From positions 77,841-141,840 of the forward strand of contig CAYQUX010000011.1 of assembly GCA_964420995.1 (NCBI GenBank): 64,000 nt of DNA, written 5' to 3'. The DNA is from Leptolinea sp964420995 (GTDB lineage: Bacteria > Chloroflexota > Anaerolineae > Anaerolineales > Anaerolineaceae). Both the position numbers and the translations under genes were made by a program. The notes beneath the pieces were generated by a model. That model saw nothing but the letters and a program-made list of their open reading frames with translations. It was not told the DNA's origin and did no database searches. Shown piece after piece: positions 61,525-64,000 of the stretch. Within the stretch, counting starts at the first letter, position 1. Every line of letters starts with the position of its first letter.

Positions 61525-63414
61525 TCAGGGAGTCGGTGTGACCAGCTCTTCACCAATGGGTGTGGGGGTGGGAATACCTTCCGTGCCGGGGCCGTATTCG
61601 TAAACCGATTGCCATGGCTGGTAATGGGTGGTGAATTCATCGTTCAGGTATGGCTGCCCGTTACGCGTCACACTGCGGCGGACAACCACATCCGCTCCGT
61701 CTGCCTGCCAGTCAATCTGGTTTATTTCGTTTTTCTCCAACTCCGGGTTTTCTTTATAAAGCGGTTCGGGCGCTTCGACGATGTTTGTCGGTCCGCTGAA
61801 ATCCGCTTTTACTTCACGGCCGTCTTTTGTGGAATAAAACTTCCAGGTGATGCTGTATTTTTCCGGGTTGACATAGGTTTCCATCAACAGCCAGTACTGG
61901 GTGTCATTGGTAAAGCGAAAATCCACATAGGGCACATAGACGGTGGCGTCCATACCGGCCATCTGAGGGTCAATATGATTGCCAGCCGTCTTTTCGTAAT
62001 AACTTACGCGGTAGGCGTGCGGATGGCGTTCCACAATGGGATAACCGGCAAAAAAGGCTGTGCGGAAGAGCGTCGTGCTCACCTGGCACACACCGCCGCC
62101 CACGCCCTTAATGGTGCGCCCGCCATAGATAATCAGCGCTTCGGCAAATCCATTATCCAGGCTGATATCGCCCAGGGCTTTGGCCATTGAAAATGTTTCA
62201 CCGGGGGCAATCAGCAGTCCATGGAAGCGTGCGGCGGCCGCGGTGATGTTCTGCACGCGATCGGCGCTCGATCCGTAGAAATAGGTTGTCTCCGCGCGCA
62301 CCAGTTCTTTGATCCCCAGGGAGGCGGTTGTCGCGTCATCACGCACTTCGGGCTTATGGTAATCAAAAACCAGGGTGACATCATGTTCGCCGCCGGCGGC
62401 TTTTTGCTGGACAACCCCGATTGTGGATGAGACATTCAATGAGCGGCCGATAACGGCGGGTTCAAGCAGATCCAATTTTCGTTCGTTGTCGTCAAAGATA
62501 AACCGCGCGTTGCGCCAGAGAAGGTTGGTCTTGTTGGCCAGGTTGTTGAGATAGGTCAACAGCAATTGATTGTTAAATTCCACGCGGTACGCATAATGGT
62601 CCCCCTCTTGTACACGGCCAAGCGATAGCATGCCCGAAAGCGTCTGGGGATCGATACTCCAGGGTCCAAGCCCTTCCGCCTGGTCTGGCGGCATGGAAAA
62701 GGTGAGGGGCGCGGAAAGTATCTTCCTGATAATCGCTCCGGTTTTTTCCACATCCACCACGGCCGGTTCGGTCGTGTTTACAACCAGGTCCACCGGACCG
62801 CTCTGCATGGTGGACATCATGATGGTGATTTTTTTGAGCGATTCCAACTGGTCGAGCTCGCGGCCGGTTTCGCCGGAACGGATTTTCACGTCCACCCCGT
62901 TCACAGAGATTTCCGCCTCAATAAGGGCGTGGTTTACCCGGGATGCGATCTGTCCCAGGATCACCGACGTCAGGCGCTGATCGTACACGTAGGCGGGTGA
63001 CAGAATGACACCGATGCGCGCGGCTGTCACAATCGTGTTCACCTTATGAAAATATGAGCCTTCGCGGCCCACGGCAAATGCGTTGCCGGCAGAGGCTTTG
63101 GGGTCAAGAGTGAGGCCGAGGGAAGCCGGTGTGTAATCCCAGGTTTTATCCTGATGCTTCAGGGTAATCTTGCCATTTTGAGGGTACGGAAAAGAGATGT
63201 TGATGACCTGTTCTGCTTCTTCAGGAGTCAACCCGCCCATATCCACCCCCAGCATGGAAACGCCGGGGAAAATGCGGTTCGCGTACCAGACCTGGTAAAG
63301 CAGGGAAGCCGCGAACAAAAAAAAGATAAAGAAGAAAGAACCGGTGAGCAGCACGAGGAAAATCTGCACCAGAAGGTTGGGAGAGTGAGATCGACGGGGA
63401 GTGCGGGCGCTCAT
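61525..63414 (-). CDS. VanW-family protein with peptidoglycan-binding-like repeats
   Basis: 629-aa envelope protein. A transmembrane helix (about 15-40) is followed by two copies of the YkuD-associated/PG_binding_4 type domain (about 60-340: VDMGGLTPEEAEQVINISF..., VNGVDVKIRSGETGRELD...), then a VanW domain (about 395-520) with FHGLLIAPGETFSMAKALGDIS, GGGVCQVSTTLFRTAF and ERHPHAYRVSYY. The tail ends in Thr-Pro repeats. ATG at 63414 is chosen because the rRNA promoters begin just beyond; longer frames would run into them. VanW function is unresolved but linked to glycopeptide resistance and wall modification. Confidence 0.85.
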   Translation of the reverse strand: MSARTPRRSHSPNLLVQIFLVLLTGSFFFIFFLFAASLLYQVWYANRIFPGVSMLGVDMGGLTPEEAEQVINISFPYPQNGKITLKHQDKTWDYTPASLGLTLDPKASAGNAFAVGREGSYFHKVNTIVTAARIGVILSPAYVYDQRLTSVILGQIASRVNHALIEAEISVNGVDVKIRSGETGRELDQLESLKKITIMMSTMQSGPVDLVVNTTEPAVVDVEKTGAIIRKILSAPLTFSMPPDQAEGLGPWSIDPQTLSGMLSLGRVQEGDHYAYRVEFNNQLLLTYLNNLANKTNLLWRNARFIFDDNERKLDLLEPAVIGRSLNVSSTIGVVQQKAAGGEHDVTLVFDYHKPEVRDDATTASLGIKELVRAETTYFYGSSADRVQNITAAAARFHGLLIAPGETFSMAKALGDISLDNGFAEALIIYGGRTIKGVGGGVCQVSTTLFRTAFFAGYPIVERHPHAYRVSYYEKTAGNHIDPQMAGMDATVYVPYVDFRFTNDTQYWLLMETYVNPEKYSITWKFYSTKDGREVKADFSGPTNIVEAPEPLYKENPELEKNEINQIDWQADGADVVVRRSVTRNGQPYLNDEFTTHYQPWQSVYEYGPGTEGIPTPTPIGEELVTPTP

Positions 63415-63469
63415 GGTGATTAAAATTATAACTCCCAAAAATTGGTATGACCAATTTTTGCAGAATCCC

Positions 63470-63497
63470 TTGACAGGGCAGAAAATGCTAGTAGAAT
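63470..63497 (+). promoter_or_regulatory. rRNA promoter P1
   Basis: TTGACA (63470-63475), 16-nt spacer, TAGAAT (63492-63497). First of three tandem promoters reading toward 16S rRNA. A hairpin of the form GATTTCGCC...GGCAAATC follows. Confidence 0.8.
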
Positions 63498-63660
63498 TCT
63501 GCCCGTTGTCAGAAACAGACAACGATTTCGCCCGAGAGGGCAAATCACTGAAAACCCAATACTTGACTTCTTTGAAGGCACCCTGCCCTCGATCAAGGAG
63601 TTTCTGAAACAAGCGCCGGTGGAGAAAGAAACACCGGCAAAATTATCGGAAATTGACCCC

Positions 63661-63689
63661 TTGACAGAAAGAAACAGACCGGGTAAACT
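63661..63689 (+). promoter_or_regulatory. rRNA promoter P2
   Basis: TTGACA (63661-63666), 17-nt spacer, TAAACT (63684-63689). It is followed by a close copy of the GATTTCGCC...GGCAAATC hairpin seen after P1, and preceded by the stem GCCGGTG/CACCGGC (63615-63638). Confidence 0.8.
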
Positions 63690-63826
63690 CAAAGTCCCTT
63701 AGTTGAGGACGATTTCGCCTGACGGCAAATCGGTAACAATCAAAGGGGCAAAAGAGCCCCCGCTAGCGTCGCTGTGACAGCCGATGTTGAAACAAAAAGA
63801 CATCGGCGAATTCGTCTGAAAAAGCC

Positions 63827-63855
63827 TTGACAGGCGGGGAAAGAGCGAGTAAACT
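63827..63855 (+). promoter_or_regulatory. rRNA promoter P3
   Basis: TTGACA (63827-63832), 17-nt spacer, TAAACT (63850-63855), about 115 nt before the 16S start. Preceded by hairpins GGGGC/GCCCC (63745-63760) and CCGATGT/ACATCGG (63781-63806). Confidence 0.8.
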
Positions 63856-63968
63856 CTCGCTCCGCGAAGTTGAGCGAACCTTAACAACTGAAAAGTGATA
63901 GGAAGAGAGCGATACCCTGTCGTTCTAAAAAATTCCGTAAACTGTAAACCTGAAAAGGTTAAAAATTT

Positions 63969-64000
63969 TTTGCGGAGAGTTTGATCCTGGCTCAGGATGA
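63969..64000 (+). rRNA. rrs: 16S ribosomal RNA, 5' end only
   Basis: The universal 5' segment AGAGTTTGATCCTGGCTCAG is at 63976-63995; by comparison with E. coli the mature end lies about 7 nt upstream. The gene is cut by the window end. Three tandem promoters precede it. Confidence 0.95.

Noticed and set aside
1..64000. CRISPR arrays, tRNA genes and intact insertion sequences
   Set aside because: No regularly spaced direct repeats, no T-arm/cloverleaf patterns in the intergenic regions examined by eye, and no transposase-like product. A dedicated tRNA or CRISPR search could overturn this.

Overview
The window looks like chromosomal DNA of a Chloroflexota bacterium, most likely class Anaerolineae. 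I infer this from content, not from a search: a single-subunit Elp3, a DUF3160 lipoprotein, membrane proteins with Pro/Thr-rich linkers, VanW and LCP envelope proteins, many carbohydrate ABC systems, TTG/GTG starts behind good GGAGG-type ribosome sites, and moderate G+C. The right edge enters a 16S rRNA gene.

Layout. 1-700: a decayed sortase and a small hairpin repeat. 0.7-5.3 kb: a leftward metal- or corrinoid-type ABC transporter operon with TrmO-like and FmdE-like proteins, divergent from a Fur-family regulator, with a palindromic control region between. 5.3-6.2 kb: no gene, degenerate hairpin repeats. 6.2-16.3 kb (cluster A): MalE/F/G-type sugar ABC transporter, PfkB kinase, GH65 phosphorylase, rhamnose-mutarotase-like protein, GH57 protein and a LacI regulator; this fits uptake and phosphorolysis of an alpha-glucoside, possibly glucosyl-rhamnose.

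16.4-34.3 kb (cluster B) appears to be a LacI regulon around an L-fucose-like sugar. A leftward operon holds a GDP-mannose 3,5-epimerase-like enzyme, a fucokinase-like GHMP kinase, a tandem nucleotidyltransferase, mannose-1-phosphate guanylyltransferase and an RbsD/FucU mutarotase. Beside it lie a LacI gene, a YesN/YesM two-component pair with its own binding protein, an RbsABC-type importer, a fusion of an HxGH nucleotidyltransferase with a fucokinase-like GHMP kinase, a RhaB-like kinase and L-fucose isomerase. Near-identical copies of ATGGTAACGTTACCAT precede four of these transcription units, which ties uptake, catabolism and nucleotide-sugar synthesis together.

34.7-50.2 kb: a chemoreceptor, a PBP1A-like protein that has lost the catalytic residues of both enzymatic domains, two small membrane proteins, urocanate hydratase, HD, ACT and PilZ proteins, a CapA/DUF3160/lipoprotein operon and a GH1 beta-glucosidase. 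50.2-54.1 kb: an eroded VapBC-type locus, a TetR/SDR pair, a second SDR and an intact AbrB/PIN toxin-antitoxin pair. 54.1-63.4 kb: Elp3 back to back with a Trm9-like methyltransferase, then a glycosyltransferase, CinA-type amidohydrolase, a membrane protein/regulator pair, LCP protein, a Trm112-like zinc protein and a VanW protein. 63.4-64 kb: three tandem rRNA promoters, each followed by hairpins, and the start of 16S rRNA. I saw no tRNA, CRISPR array or intact insertion sequence.
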